This document shows positions 11,357 to 24,200 of a DNA stretch of 64,000 nucleotides, piece after piece. How positions within the stretch are numbered: position 1 is the first letter of the stretch; each line of letters begins with the position of its first letter. The stretch comes from Dasyornis broadbenti (Eukaryota; Chordata; Aves; Passeriformes; Dasyornithidae), in assembly GCA_013397935.1 (NCBI GenBank), contig VZRN01006295.1, forward strand, positions 1,241,392 to 1,305,391, given 5' to 3'. Below the pieces are notes generated by a model that was not told the DNA's origin, did not search any database, and saw only the letters and a list, made by a program, of their open reading frames with translations. A program made the position numbers and the translations under genes.

Positions 11357-14300
11357 GAGGTTGTTAAATTTTGTATTTTATTTGAACACTAATATTTTGA
11401 ACCTGATATTGTGCGTTTTTAGGGATAGAGGTAGAAGTTACTTGGCCTCATTTATTTTTTAATTATGAACTTTCTGTTATCAGTGTCTAAAAAAATTAGT
11501 GTCAGCATCACAATCTGAAATGGTATTTCCCAGGTGTATGTGAGGACAGCTGAAGTTACTTGCTGATTCTGTTCCCTGCTGTGGGGGCCCCCTTGTCGCT
11601 GTCAGCATGTCACAGTCAATACTTCCAGGCTAATTAGGCAGACAGTAATATCATATGCCATGTCTGTCTTGTTGGTGACTGAAACTTTATGCTGTTGGGC
11701 TCTGGTTGACTCTCTAACTTGTTTGAACACTGAGCTCTTTTAAACCGATGTGCACTTTTCCATATTTCCTATGTAGTAAATACCTCGATGCAGGGCACAA
11801 GGTATCAATGGATACCTTCCTTATGCTATTCTCGTAGTTTCTAGTGCTATTGTTACAGCCATGTCTCAGTTCGAAGATGGCATTCCAGTTCCCCTAACTT
11901 TGTTCCTGGGACTCTTCCTGCTCAGGCAAAATCGGTTATATACTTGCTTTAGTTTCCTATTTTCTTCGGCTTTATTCAAAGGGACAGCCTTTTACTGTCC
12001 AGCCTTTTTCTGTGTCTTGCAGTGTGACAGGTGGAATGCTCTTCTTTATCTTAGCTCCCTGTACTTCACACAAGTGGATATGTATGTTGAGAACAAATGA
12101 TCTTTAGGGCCTGACAATGTTTCCTCACACTAGGTTCAAAACCTCTTCTCTAATAAAAGCCACAAAGTTTCCCTAAATTGTTTCTTCCAAAACCATTGCT
12201 TTTATTTCAGGAGTGTTCTCAGCTTCCAGTGAATCTGGGCCTCGTTTCTCTCCTGGTCTTCAGTTGCATGCTGACAATTTATCATGCTTCTTTGACAGCA
12301 TTTCGAGGGATATGGGAATATTTAAGCGGTGTTAGGGATGCTTGAAGATCCTGAGGCAGGTTTTTTTTTGCCTTTGATCCTTACTCCAGCTAAGTTGATG
12401 GGCACAGTGTCCACATAATCTGAAATAGGAATGGCCAGAGAAGGTGTGAGATCTGGTTGTTCCTTAAAATGGAAAACATATTACTGTCATGGTTACTTGA
12501 ACTGCAATTGTCTGTCCTCACAATAATGTCACTTCATTTGGTAAGACCCACACATCCTTTTTGTCCTCGTAAACAGAAGGTTAATTGTGTATCTGTCAAT
12601 TATATAATTAAGTGTTTAAATTTTGTTTTCGTAGCAGTGGATCAAATAGGCCAGCACAGCCTGGAGAACAAATGTTTTGCCTAAAGCAGAACAGGAAATT
12701 ACACTAGGACATTGTACATTGTATGCTAGTTCTTTAAGCAGTGCTATCTTTCACTATAGAATCCTTGTTGGATAGCACCATAATATTATTAAATCTTAGT
12801 TATACCTGTTACCTCATTGAACAAGTAAGAAGTGTAATTTTCAGCTGTGATAGCCTTTGTTTTTCTTTTTTTACTTTTTAAAATATGAGCTGAAGACATT
12901 AGGGGACTGACAAATCATACACTTGTTAGATGTTTTAAGAAAAAAAAAGCATTTTTTGTAATGACAAACAATCCATGTGTCTTCTAGTGCAGTAAATCAC
13001 AAAATATGTTGATGTTTTAATTTTTCTCTGCAAAGCAGTTAAAAATCCTTGCCTTCAAGGTATTAAAGCCTCAGTGTTACTTGACTTTGAAAGAAGGTCA
13101 AAGTAATGCCTACTTTTAGCTCTGGTTACTCTCATTATAGATGTATCAGGAGAATTCAACAGAGTAGACTATCCATTTCTTTAAGTTCCTCCACTTAGAG
13201 TCAGTATAGATTTTCATCTGTGATTTGTAAGTGATCATCTCTGTAAAGAATAATTTCAACTGCTAAATTTTATCTAGACTATTTTGTGGTCTTGTGAAAA
13301 GTCATGTACACTTTCAGCTTTTAACCACTAGATGGTAGCCAACTACTATCTACTACTCCTAATTGCTTATAGTAAAAGAACCCTTGTTGCCATAACTGTG
13401 CTATGTAATGCTAACAAAAAAAAAATCATAGAATCATAGTGGTAATTTACCCCAGATTCAACTTAATGCTTTGTAGGGTGCTGAACAGAGTCAAGGCTAG
13501 CCAGGGATACATGACAGACTGAAATTATTCTTAGAATTCTGAGTTATAATACAAGATTATATATCCTCATTATTGTATTAATTAAATTATTAAAATTAAT
13601 CCAACCTCAGCATGGATCTTGCTCTCCTGAAGCACCTGGGGAGGAAATGTATCCTTCAAATCACAGATTGGAATCAATCTGATCCATTGATCACCAATAA
13701 AATAAAGGGTAAAAGAGCAGATTATTTTTAAGTTGGTTAAAATCTGCAAGAAAACTTTTTTTTCAAATTATAAAAAATGTTTATGTAAGTCAAATCTGGA
13801 ACTGGCATAGAACATAGAGTTTGTTAAGCTCTGCCTCAGCAGGAACTGTTCTGGTCAAAAATCTGAAAAAAAATCAACCTGATTTGACCCATTTACACAG
13901 CCATTATACACTATTCAGTCTAATGCTCTAGTGGATGTAAAGCAAGTTCCTAAAGCAGTATTTTTATAGCCGTTTAAACTGATATCAATTGTATTATATT
14001 TAAGGTCGAGCATTATTTGTTTTTGTAGCTTAAAAACCAAAGAAGAGGTACAGGTTATAAGAATCTGGCATATAGCTGTTGACCAAAAGGTTGCTTCTTA
14101 GCCTTCTGGGTTGGTTGCATGAATGTTGTGCTAAATTAGCTCTGCTGGAAATCTGACTTTTCACCTGAGGACAGCAGTGACCTGATGATAGCAGTTAAGC
14201 ACTGTCTCAACCACTTCATTATTTTCCATTTTCCTTTTTATAACTTAATGAGATGGAAAATCATGGGAAGTTGAATTCTATAAACATCAACAATCTTTGA

Positions 14301-14859
14301 ATGACTCTAACCAATATCAGTGTATTATTTAGTACTGTAAATGCCATCTGCCTAAAAGGTGCTGAGGATAAATTATAGCTGCAAGGAGAGTTTCCACGTC
14401 AGGTAATGATTTGTGATTATTTGATATTAACGTATATATGGGTTCCCTCCATGTGTTAGATTATTCCTTGTCATGATTGACAGTCATTTTAATTTTGCCA
14501 GTCTCTAATTAATCTAAAAATGTCACATTCCAAGTTACTTAAATGACTGAGATTTCTGGAGTTTGAAGACTATTTTTGCAAATGATAAATGATCTGACAG
14601 AGATGCTCTGCTAGGCTTGCCATTTACAAACAAGAAATCTAGTTGAAGATGGGGAAGTTGAGAGAAGATTTAACTGCAGGGATCATTAGATTGTGGAGCT
14701 TAAAACCCTGAAAGAACTTTAGACTTCAGAACAGCAGATTTTTGACTTCTTCAGGGAATCTGAAGGACTTCCCTAGCTGGAAACAGGGCTGAAGGAAATG
14801 TTCTGACCTGCAAGTATAACATCACTGTAATGCACAGATACTCCATTCAATGTGCAGAA
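11357..14859. other. No gene recognised; possible CR1 3' tail remnant near 13430
   Basis: AT-rich DNA. At 13427-13440 the sequence TCATAGAATCATAG matches the short repeat that ends CR1 elements (seen here in minus orientation), but the adjoining sequence is too diverged to extend the match. No conserved coding blocks were seen. Confidence 0.4.
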
Positions 14860-15462
14860 GCAAGAGGAGGCCTTGTAGAAGGCCGGCATGGATGAACACA
14901 GAGGGTGTGAGCTCAAACATGCAAGCTTCCTTAGAAGTTTGGGATGAAGTAGAATCAGGGAGGAAGTAGAATCACCCAGGAAGGATATAGAGACAATGCC
15001 TAGGTTCGCAGCGATACAGTTAACCACCTGCAGTTCAGACTTGTGAGGAGGGCAAAGGGAAATGACAATGTTGTTTCTAAGTACACTGTCAGCACAAGAC
15101 AATGTAGGCCCACTGCTCAGGGGAACAGGGGACTAAGGAGCAAAGAACACGGGGAAGGCCGAAGTTTTCAGTAGCTTTTAAAATCAATTTTCATGACCTG
15201 GCTTTGTCCTCTGGCTCTTTTAGGCCTTCAAGCCTGCTTGCGGAATGCACAGAAATGAAGGAATACCCGTGGCAGCCGAAGATAGTTTCGGGGACCACTT
15301 AAGCCAGCTGGAAGTATCAAAGTCCATGGGAGCAGATAAGATAGACCTGAGAGTCCTGAGAGAGGAAACCAATGTCATTTTGAGGCCCATCTCTCTTTGA
15401 AAGGCCACGATGATCTGGGGAGGTTCCTGATAACAGGAAAAAGAAAAATGTCACACCTGCCA
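14860..15462 (+). mobile_element. CR1 LINE, outer element, 5' segment (RT region), interrupted
   Basis: Read on the + strand with frame changes, this gives CR1 ORF2 motifs: QDNVGPLL, TGKAEVFSSF, DHLSQLEVSKSMGADKIDLR, VLREETNVI and finally NVTPA. The consensus CR1 order is KAEV-NNFFASVF, VHKSMGPD--HPRVLREL and NVTP-FKKG. It breaks off at NVTPA, and the remainder resumes at 15709 after another CR1. The 5' limit is approximate. Stops and frameshifts make it non-functional. Confidence 0.78.
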
Positions 15463-15708
15463 CAGACTCACTATCAATTAGGTTGGAAAAGACCTTTGAG
15501 ATCATCAAGTCCAACCTATGACTGAACCCCACCGTATCAACTAGACCATGGCACTAAGTGCCATATCCGGTATTTTCTTAAACACCTCCAGGGACAGTGA
15601 CTCCACCACCTCCCTGGGCAGCCCCTTCCAATGTCTAATCACCCTTTCTGTGAAGAAATTCTCCCTAATGTCCAACCTCCCATGGTGCAGCTTAAGACTG
15701 CGTCCTCT
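15463..15708 (-). mobile_element. CR1 LINE 3' end inserted in opposite orientation inside an older CR1
   Basis: The + strand reads AGGTTGGAAAAGACCTTTGA and on to the CCTCCCTGGGCAGCCCCTTC type sequence, which is the complement of the CR1 3' region; the element's 3' end is at the left. On the minus strand it encodes the usual HHGRLDIRENFFTERVIRHW block. It splits a + strand CR1 between NVTPA and FFKEEKREDPGN. Confidence 0.85.
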
Positions 15709-16335
15709 TTTCTTCAAAGAGGAGAAAAGGGAAGATCCTGGGAATGACACACCAACCTCCTCAAACGGGCTCCTCAGGCCCATTTAAGGTTGTGGGGCAA
15801 ACTGTCCAGGAAGTCATTTCATGGCACATGAAACACTCAGAAGTGGAGTGCAAGCAACCATCATAGATTCACCAGTGTCAAATCCTTCATGATCTACCTG
15901 ATTGCCTTCTCTGGTGAGATGGATGGCTGTGTAGGAAAATGGGAAGCAGTAGTGGTGGGTGCTGAGAGAACTGTGCTCATTTAGCCACAGGAAGAAAAGG
16001 CTAAGGGGAGATCTTATTGCAGCCTTTAATTGTCTAATGAGAGAGTGGAGAGACAACAGAGCTGAACTCTTCCTTAAGGTGTGCGGTAATAAGAGCCAAC
16101 ATACACAAGCTGGGACGTGGGGGATTTCAGCTAGATGGGAACAGTCTTTATGTTGGGTGGTCGAGTTATATTGGGCACTGTTATATAGCCCCAGAGGCTG
16201 CAGAGTCTCTGTTCTTAGAGCTATTCAAACAGCAGACATCTCTGAGCAACACACTCTAACTGGACTTGATTTGAGCAAAAGACTGTTCTCGATGACTTTC
16301 TGAGATCTCTTTAAATTCTTGTAATTTTGTGATTC
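15709..16335 (+). mobile_element. CR1 LINE, outer element, 3' segment
   Basis: It resumes with FFKEEKREDPGN (CR1 consensus FKKG-KEDPGNYRPVSL), continues through a degenerate RT part (HRFTSVKSF) and then SFSHRKKRLRGDLIAAFN, the C-terminal CR1 motif. It ends near the TTTTGTGATTCTGG tail at about 16335, which fits a CR1 3' end. Internal stops and deletions show it is dead. Confidence 0.75.
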
Positions 16336-16529
16336 TGGAAGTTTTTTGCTATGACCTTATAGCATTTTAGGAAAAAAGCTTCATGATTTCTAGATGGTTT
16401 TTCAAGATATTTGTTTAAAGTGGTTTTTTTTCCCCCTTTTTTAAAATTAAGAACTTTTATTGCTGCATGGCGAATTTAAGCCTGTTGGGCTGAGTTTTCA
16501 CATCAGAAGTCACATACATCGTGCAAAGA

Positions 16530-16965
16530 AGTACAGAATCACAGAATGGTTTGGATTGGAAGGAACCTTAAAGATCACCTGGTTCCAACCCCCCTGCCAC
16601 TGGCAGGTACACCTTCCAATAGACCAGATTGTTCAGAGCCCTATCCAGCTTGGCCTTGAACACTTGCAGGGTTAGGGCATCCACAGCTTCTCTGGGCAAC
16701 CTGTTCCAGTGCCTCACCACCATCACAGTGAGCAGCCTGCCCTCTTGCAGCTTAAGGCTATTCTCTCTTGTCCTACCACTACATACCCTTGCGAAAAGGC
16801 CCTCCAGCCTTCTTTTAGGTCCCATTTAGGATCTGAAAGGTCACTTAGGTGCCTGCTCTTGTCCAGGCAGAATGCCAACCCTCTCAGTCTGTCTTCACAA
16901 GAGAGCTGCTCCAGCCCTGTGATCAACTTAGTGGCTCTCCTCTGGACTCTTTCCAACACAATGTA
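16530..16965 (-). mobile_element. CR1 LINE 3' fragment
   Basis: The left end is AGAATCACAGAATGGTTTGG, the classic complement of a CR1 3' terminus. On the minus strand it encodes QEGRLLTVMVVRHWNRLPRE and RRATKLITGLEQLSCEDRLR. It is truncated toward the element's 5' side at about 16965. Confidence 0.92.
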
Positions 16966-17715
16966 AATAATTAATTCCTCAGTGGTTTGAATATATCTGT
17001 AGGAATTAACTCTATATGTAATATTTAGTAGCATGTTAATTTTAAATGATAACCCTGTAAAGGGTTCAGAGATAGTTACGGATATTGACTTTTACCCCAA
17101 ATGTAATTTTTCGGTCTTTGAAACATATATGTACAATTAGTTTTGACTACAGTAGGTGGGGAAAATGCAGATAATGCAGGGAAAATGGTTTTTACTTATG
17201 ATTTTTATCAACATAAGGATGTCAAGTCCTTTTAGACATTATTCACATTGATATGAGAGGAAGCAGAAATATTTAGGGACATTTTAAGCCAGAAATAGCT
17301 GTAAGAAATGTCTGTTTTCTTGTTCCTAATACTGGATAATTACATTGTTTTTCTTGGCATTTTCAAGAGGACATTGGATTATATTCAGTCACTGAAATGG
17401 AAAAAATTAAGGTTCTTTTAAGAAGAAAAACCCCTAACATTTCTTGCTGAAGAAAAATTGCTGTATTAAGCAACCATTGTACAACTGAAAAATAAGTGTG
17501 ACTGATTGCACTTGTACAAAAAATAGGAATAGAAAACTCAGTAATTTGCAAATCTGTAGGTAAAAGATATTTGAAAGTTGCTTGGCTGTAGTTGCTATAT
17601 ATTTACAGTCACCTGTGACAGAGAAACAAAGCTGTCTGTTGACACGAGGATTGCTTCAGAAGGCTAAACACAAATCAGAGAAGCAGTTATAAAATTGACT
17701 TCTGCAAATAGCTGT

Positions 17716-18121
17716 GTTGCCCTTGAGTATGATGAATTGTATCCCGCCATGTTTGCATGTAAACAGTGTCACCTTAACAACACTGTGGTTGGTAGCAGTA
17801 ACTTTCAAGGCCTAATCTATCGGCAGTAAATTCTGGTGGCTAGAGACCTCTTGTTTCTGTGGTAGTGCAACTTAATTTTCAAGCAATTTGTATGCACTCT
17901 AGAATGAATTTTAAATACAGAGAAAAGGTTAATAGTTGCTGTTTTTTTTAAGTCTTTACTCTATTTTCCAGAGTTATTTTGACCTTCCTATTGAACAGGA
18001 ATGAAACAAGTATAAACAAAATGTTGGGGGGAGAGTGCAAAATGATGAATGTAGAGGCTTTCTCCATGGTTTAGTGCTTGTTCCTGAAAGACAGTACTTG
18101 ATGCTTATATTGAATAATACG
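17716..18121 (+). promoter_or_regulatory. DNAH5: Candidate proximal DNAH5 promoter and 5' untranslated region
   Basis: Within 410 bases upstream of the ATG there is a half X-box GTTGCC (17716-17721), a palindrome-like forkhead pair TGTTTGCATGTAAACA (17750-17765) with a full GTAAACA consensus, and an X-box-like GTTGGT-N3-AGTAAC (17788-17802). RFX factors and FOXJ1 are the established activators of motile-cilium genes, so their co-occurrence here fits DNAH5. The transcription start and any TATA box could not be identified. Confidence 0.45.
17750..17765. promoter_or_regulatory. Forkhead (FOXJ1-type) double site
   Basis: TGTTTGCATGTAAACA contains TGTTTGC on one strand and a perfect RTAAACA-type GTAAACA core at 17759-17765. 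It lies about 360 bases upstream of the DNAH5 ATG. Such cores occur by chance in AT-rich DNA, so function is inferred from position only. Confidence 0.4.
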
Positions 18122-18178
18122 ATGTTTAGAGCCGGAAGAAAGCAACTTTGGAAACGGAGCATTGGCAGAGTGATAAAG
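18122..18178 (+). CDS. DNAH5: DNAH5 exon 1, coding part (residues 1-19)
   Basis: The ATG at 18122 has A at -3 and opens MFRAGRKQLWKRSIGRVIK, followed directly by a strong donor (AAG|gtaagg), phase 0. It joins in frame to exon 2 to give VIK-QKLKEE. The conserved MFR-GR-QLWK opening identifies the true N terminus of DNAH5. An in-frame ATG lies 21 bases upstream at 18101 (T at -3) and would add MLILNNT; it is judged the weaker start. The 5' untranslated boundary cannot be seen. Confidence 0.88.
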
Positions 18179-21100
18179 GTAAGGAGAACTGATTTTTGAA
18201 CTAGGTTTAGACTAATAACTATATAATTTGAATAAAGGTGTGTATTGAGGGGGGATGGCATAGGAAAACCTGTGTTTTAAAACAGGTGTAAGTGGATGAT
18301 GTTAGTTGCACAATTTGTTTTGAAAGACAAATTTGTACTGGACGGTGTTTATGCATTTGACTAGGAGTATTTGTATCTTGCCCAGATTGTTGCAATAGTC
18401 TGATAGTGGTATTATTTCACAAATGCTGTATTAGTACTTTGCAGAGTTTGATGTTGGATCTGGCAACTAAACAGGGGTGGACTCTGCCACCAAGGAAAAT
18501 AGAAGTGTAACATCACTTTTCCCATACTTCTAAGATAGGAATAGAATTTTGAAGACAATACTTAGCATTGAGAAGCAGCAATAGAATATAGATGTCATTA
18601 AGATACTTTGACTCATTTAAAATAAGCTGGGTATTTAAGCAAACAGTCCCTGAGGTAGTGCAATGTGATAACGCATGTGCAGAGCTCTGATTTTTGAGAT
18701 TTAAGAGTTAGCTAAGGGGACTGCCTAAATTCTTTAGGGTTTGTATGTTTTTGGAAAGAGGGAATAAAAATGTGTGTGTGTTGAAAAGTCAGGGTGCTTG
18801 AAAATGTGTAAAATGGTTTGCAGTTTATTTTTGCAGGGAAATTCATGAGCAAGGCTAATGCAATGTAAAATATCTTAGCAATTTGAAGGAGAGACAAAGA
18901 GTTCCATGTTGGTTAAATAAATTTTGAATGAGACAGTAAATTAACAATAGAACATTCCTACTTTTTGACTCCTTCAACTTCCCAGGAAAGCCTTGCTCAT
19001 CCATATGACTTAGATTTGAGCATGTCTAAATTCAGTGATACACAGTATTCTGACAACAGACTGTATCATTTGCTGGATAAAGAGTGCTCAGAACAAGTTT
19101 TCTGTTGTGTAATTATGACTTGCATACTAAATAACATTCTTGCTAACCCTATTCAGGGTGTCTGCAACAGCAGCTACAGTGTGTAATGGAGAAGCTGGCA
19201 ACAGTCAATAGCTGGTTTCTAAGCCTTTTGTTTCAAAGAAAGAACCCCTGGAATCTCTGACTTGGGGGTTTTTTAGTACCTGCTGCTTAAATACATACAC
19301 TCTGTAGCAGCTAGGAAACTTCTTTTAAATTTTAATTTAATCTTCATTTGTTTCTTCAGACTGATGGTGAGATGTTTATGGGTTTAGGTATATGTGAAGA
19401 TAGATTTAGGAATCTCTTTCTTTTCTTCTTCAGGAGAAGATTTCTATTTAAATCTTTCCTGTGCTAAATTTTTTAATATTTAGGTATTAGGAATTTTAAG
19501 GTTTTATGTATCATAAAACAAGCTACTTGCTATAACTGGACTAGCCATTAAAAAAGGACTTTTCAGTTACTTAGTTTAGCTTTGGACCTTCATCTATTGT
19601 GAAGCTGTGTCATATGACTTTTCTTACCTTCATAACCAAGAGTGGTAGAAGAAACCCAGAACTAAACTTGGCTGTGTTACCTGTGTTCTGTACATGCAAA
19701 ACTGAGGTGAAGCGGTACCATAAACTTGGACAATCCTTCCAGATACTGAAGTGAGACAGTGTTTATCTCTTGTATGTACTGCTCCTTGTGAATCCTCCTA
19801 CATCATAAGACATTAGGAAGAGGCTTTTACGTATGACCTTGATCAGAGTTACCACTGATACTTTTCAGGTTTGCATGTGTTACTGCATGTAACAGCAATT
19901 TATCTCTTACCTACATAAATGATAGCATGTGTGTTTCAGCATCCTTCCATCTTCAAACTTTACTCTTTCAGTGTTCTATGAAGTTTTGAATTACATAGAG
20001 CTGCCTATGCTTGGGTAATGTTTTTATAGAGATGCTGTTTTAGGCCTATGTACTTCTGTAGTGAATCCCGCAGCGTATAAAATGACAAAAACTCCTATGC
20101 CATGACCACGATGCTGGTTTGAAGTGAGATGTGAGGGTAGCTAAAGGGGAACGGGAAGAATGAGAAGCAGAAAGCTCAACATTTTCTTGCAATTAATTCT
20201 CTGAGATTCCTAATCCTAAGTAAAGAATATATTAAAAATTTATTCTTCTAGTAGTATGCAAATGGAAGCTCAGAAGCTAGACTGAAGACAGTTTCCAGTG
20301 TAGCTTCTCAGTGTTTTTAAATATGTAAATCAATGACTTGCTACTGAAAGCACTGAAGTTAGGTTTCCTCTACTTTTCTGAGTACAACCTAATCCTAAAA
20401 GTGAGGCAGAAGTCTCTTCTAAAGACTGCAACAACTAATGTGTGAGTTTGTGATTGAGCAACACTTCATTTGGGGAGGAAGTCTGTAGAAATTGTAACTC
20501 ATCAAAATATAGAAGCATGACATCTTGAATTGCATTGAGTGCTCTTGCATTGCATTGCAGCAACTATCAGGAAAAAAAAAGTGTGGAACTTGCATTATTT
20601 ATAGATATATCCAACATATCAATGCAAATGCCTTCCAGTAGTGACATGTGATAAACACAATTCAGTGTGTTTATCTTCATAAATCTTCATAAAACTATAG
20701 CTTTACCATTTAGTTAATAGTTTCCTGTTTCTCTAGGTACAGTTCATTAGGTAATTGAAGTTAATTATGCTTTTAAAGTTTTGTGATATCTTAATGAATA
20801 CTCTTGTTACTGGGCTTAGACATGAAATATTGCTCAATGGTGTATGAACAGCTATGCACAATAGCTTTTATATTTATTATAGGGCTTGAGACACAGAAAT
20901 TAAAAAAAATTAAAAACCGGAAACAAATATCAGGGCACGATTTCTCAGTTTCAGAAGAAGGTGCTGATGATTTCAGTCTACACAAGAAGCAACTTGTAGA
21001 AGAAATGAAGGCTATGAACATGTCAAGAGCATTTGTATATGTGGAGTTGTTGACTAAGAACCAGTGGAAGATAAAGTCTTGCACAGCAAAATATCTGGAG

Positions 21101-21210
21101 CTCTATGTTGGAAACACAAGCAGACTACAAAAGTAGTCTCCCTGTAGTTTAGGTAAAACAAAAGGCTTCTTTCTGTATTAAATAGAAATGAATTGGTAGA
21201 GTATTGGTAG

Positions 21211-21241
<31 letters not shown>

Positions 21242-24200
21242 AGATGCCCTATCAGTTGTGTTCAAGTTACTGGAACAATAGTTTTGAGGATTCTAGTGTT
21301 ACCATCTAGTGTGAATGAAGATGATTCAGACAGAATGGTGGCTTTTTGCATGTCTAACTAGGAAGAAAATTTCTACACATATCTAAAAACATGTAGGAAA
21401 GGCCAATCCTGTGATGACACTTCACTTTCAGGAAACTGGAGACCATGATAGGGTATGAGAGAGGTAAAATAACATGAAGTACATGTACAAATTAATGTGC
21501 TGCTGTGCTCTTCAGACATATCTGTGTAAAGAATAGGATTTTTATGTTTGTCTTTTATATGGAAAAATGTTTCTAATGCACTCAGCATTTATGAAGGCAT
21601 GGTAGTAGTTACAAGTTTACCAAATATTTCAAAATTCTGTCAGAAAGTCAGAAAGATATTTCCATAAGGGTATAAAGTATATTTTGCAAGTCTTTTTGGC
21701 TCTGCAGAAGCTTGTGGATAAATCACTTCTGCATATTTTATAAAGTTACTAGTTTTCTCCTAATCACCGGGGAAATAAGGATTGAATTTACCACCAATGA
21801 AACATAATTCTAAATTTCTTTTGAAAATGAAATGATATTGAATTTAGTAATCCACAAGCACAATAATACCAGTTAACTATTCCAGAAGGCTATTTTGTCT
21901 ATAATGTAATGAGGTGTGTTACATATGGGAATTCAATTTAATTAGAAGAGTAGGCTTACTGCTTGAAGAATGGTATAATAGCTATAGTTAAGCACATTTG
22001 TAAACACTTGTGTACCTTGAGGCTTGTGGTTTGTTTTACTTCTCATTATATTAAAGAGATAATGTATAAAACCCTGGCTTCCTCCTGCAGCATCTGTCTT
22101 TATTAGAGAATGCTTACAATATCTTCCACGAGTAACAAAGATCAGTCAGAATCCTGTCTTGACTTGATGTTCATACGTGACTAGACTGAAAAGCTGAGAC
22201 GAAGGACTTGGGATGTTGAAGATAACTTGCAGAATAATGGAGCTGTACATGTAAAATACATTTTTATTCCTACAAAGCCTTTCAACAAATTAGCCTTCTG
22301 TACAACATTATTTATGATAGAAAGGTTGTGATAAATATGAAAATAGAACACCAGAAACAAACTGTAAAATTATAACAAAGGCCGCTTCTAAAATTTTCAT
22401 TTGAGTGCCATGAAAACATAAATCACAAATATGGAAGAATGTAATAGCCTTTATTTTTAAAAATAAATTTTAAAACTTCCTTTATTTTTGTTTCCAAATT
22501 AGATAATGAATTTTTCATTGTCCACTTTGTGTTTTATAACAGCAAAAGCTCAAGGAAGAGAGGGAGGCTAAACGTGCTCGTCTGGATGGCAGGCATGATT
22601 ACTTACTGGATACCGTTGCCTCTTGTGTGAATCTGGACAAAGCAGAAGTAGAAGATGCTATTCTTGATGGTCACCAGGTAATCTGATGAATTTGAAAGTA
22701 AAGCTCTTACTTGGGAACTAATATTACTAATAAATACTTGGTGAGATAGTTGTCAGACTTCACGTCTGAGATTACTCAAGTCTTCTTGAAAAAATATTTT
22801 TCAGCATTTTTTAATTAAGTTGAGCAAAAGTGTCCTTAATTCCGGGGCCTATTGGAACAGTCTTGATTTTTAAATTGATTAGAAGTTCTCCTTTCCAGTG
22901 GTTATAGATAATATGGTAAAACCTGTGACTGTCTTTCATAGTGGACCCACAGAGTGAAATCTTCCAGTCCTTGAGTATACAGCATGTATAGGTTCAAGAG
23001 TCCTGTTCACAGCAGGTTGCACATGATTGTTTCTGTCAGGCTGCCATCAGCATTTGTGAGACTGCATTGTGATCTAGTTTAGCAAACTAAAATAAGTAGA
23101 AGCTACTTCACAAAACAGAATTGGTTATGGGATCTGATTAACTGCATGAGGGCTAATGGAGGGGCTAAACAGCTACAAATGCATATATTGAGATGTTGGA
23201 AAAATACCACTTTTTAAAAAACCCAGGTAGACAGAAGCAGATCTTTTATTTTACTTCCCGACACTAAAGTAAACATGGTTGTGTTTGGGCTTTTTCTTGT
23301 TTGTTTTCTCTTGTATTCTCTTTCCATCTGTGTGCCTTCAAATTATGCATTCCCATTTCTGTGCTAATATTGTTGAGAAATTGAAGAAAGTCCAGTGGAA
23401 GATCAGCAAGGAGGAGAGGGACACAGGGCTTGTGAAGGATGAGATGAAGGAGAGGAAGAGGTTGAGTGGCAGTCAAATAGTAGCCTGCAGTTTCTTGAAG
23501 AGTAGTTGCAAAGATGACAGAGCTGAACTATTCTCAGTGGTTGCAGATGATAACTCCAAAGCCAAAGCCACATCTTGCAAAATGGCCACCAAGAGACCCT
23601 TCTTCACCAGGAGGGTAATGCAACATGGGAATAAGTTACTGCAAGTCAGTTGTGGAATTTCTGTCCTTGCGGTTTTTGAGATTCAGCCTAGGAAAAGCTC
23701 TAGATGATCTGAGCTGTTGTTGGTGATATACAGGAGGCTGGTCTCAAGACCTCCCAGACATCCCTTCCAGCATTTCTGTGACTTCATGTGAGAGCAAATA
23801 AGCTGTGCAGAGCACTGTCGTGCACATTAGAAAGTAGAATTTGTTTCAGCCTTTGTGCATTCTATCTCTCAGTGCTTTCCTGGCAAACTATACTGCCTGA
23901 GAATAGCTGTCAGATGAGGAAAATATTGGCAGTTGCTATACTAGGAAAGAGAAAAGTGTAATAGTTGTTTTGACCTCATCTTGGAGGGCTCAGCCAAGAT
24001 TTTCTGGAATAGCAGTTTGTTATCTTGGTGCAACTGAGGCTTATTATTAATGGAAGAGGGATAATTGTGTTTTTCTTCCTGCTTTTGGTGATCTTTTAGC
24101 CTTTTTTTCTGCACTAGGAAGTACAAATGGTACCAGCTAATGTTTCTGAAGATGAACTTGAAGGAGCCTTTTCTGCTAAAGATAGCTGTGTAGTTAAGGA

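Noticed and set aside
11040..11462. 140-codon + strand frame
   Set aside because: It lies mainly in the LTR-like element 10528-11351 and crosses its right boundary into unique DNA.
23279..23707. 142-codon + strand frame in intron 2
   Set aside because: Its second half is a degenerate CR1 fragment; the first half is unique intron sequence.
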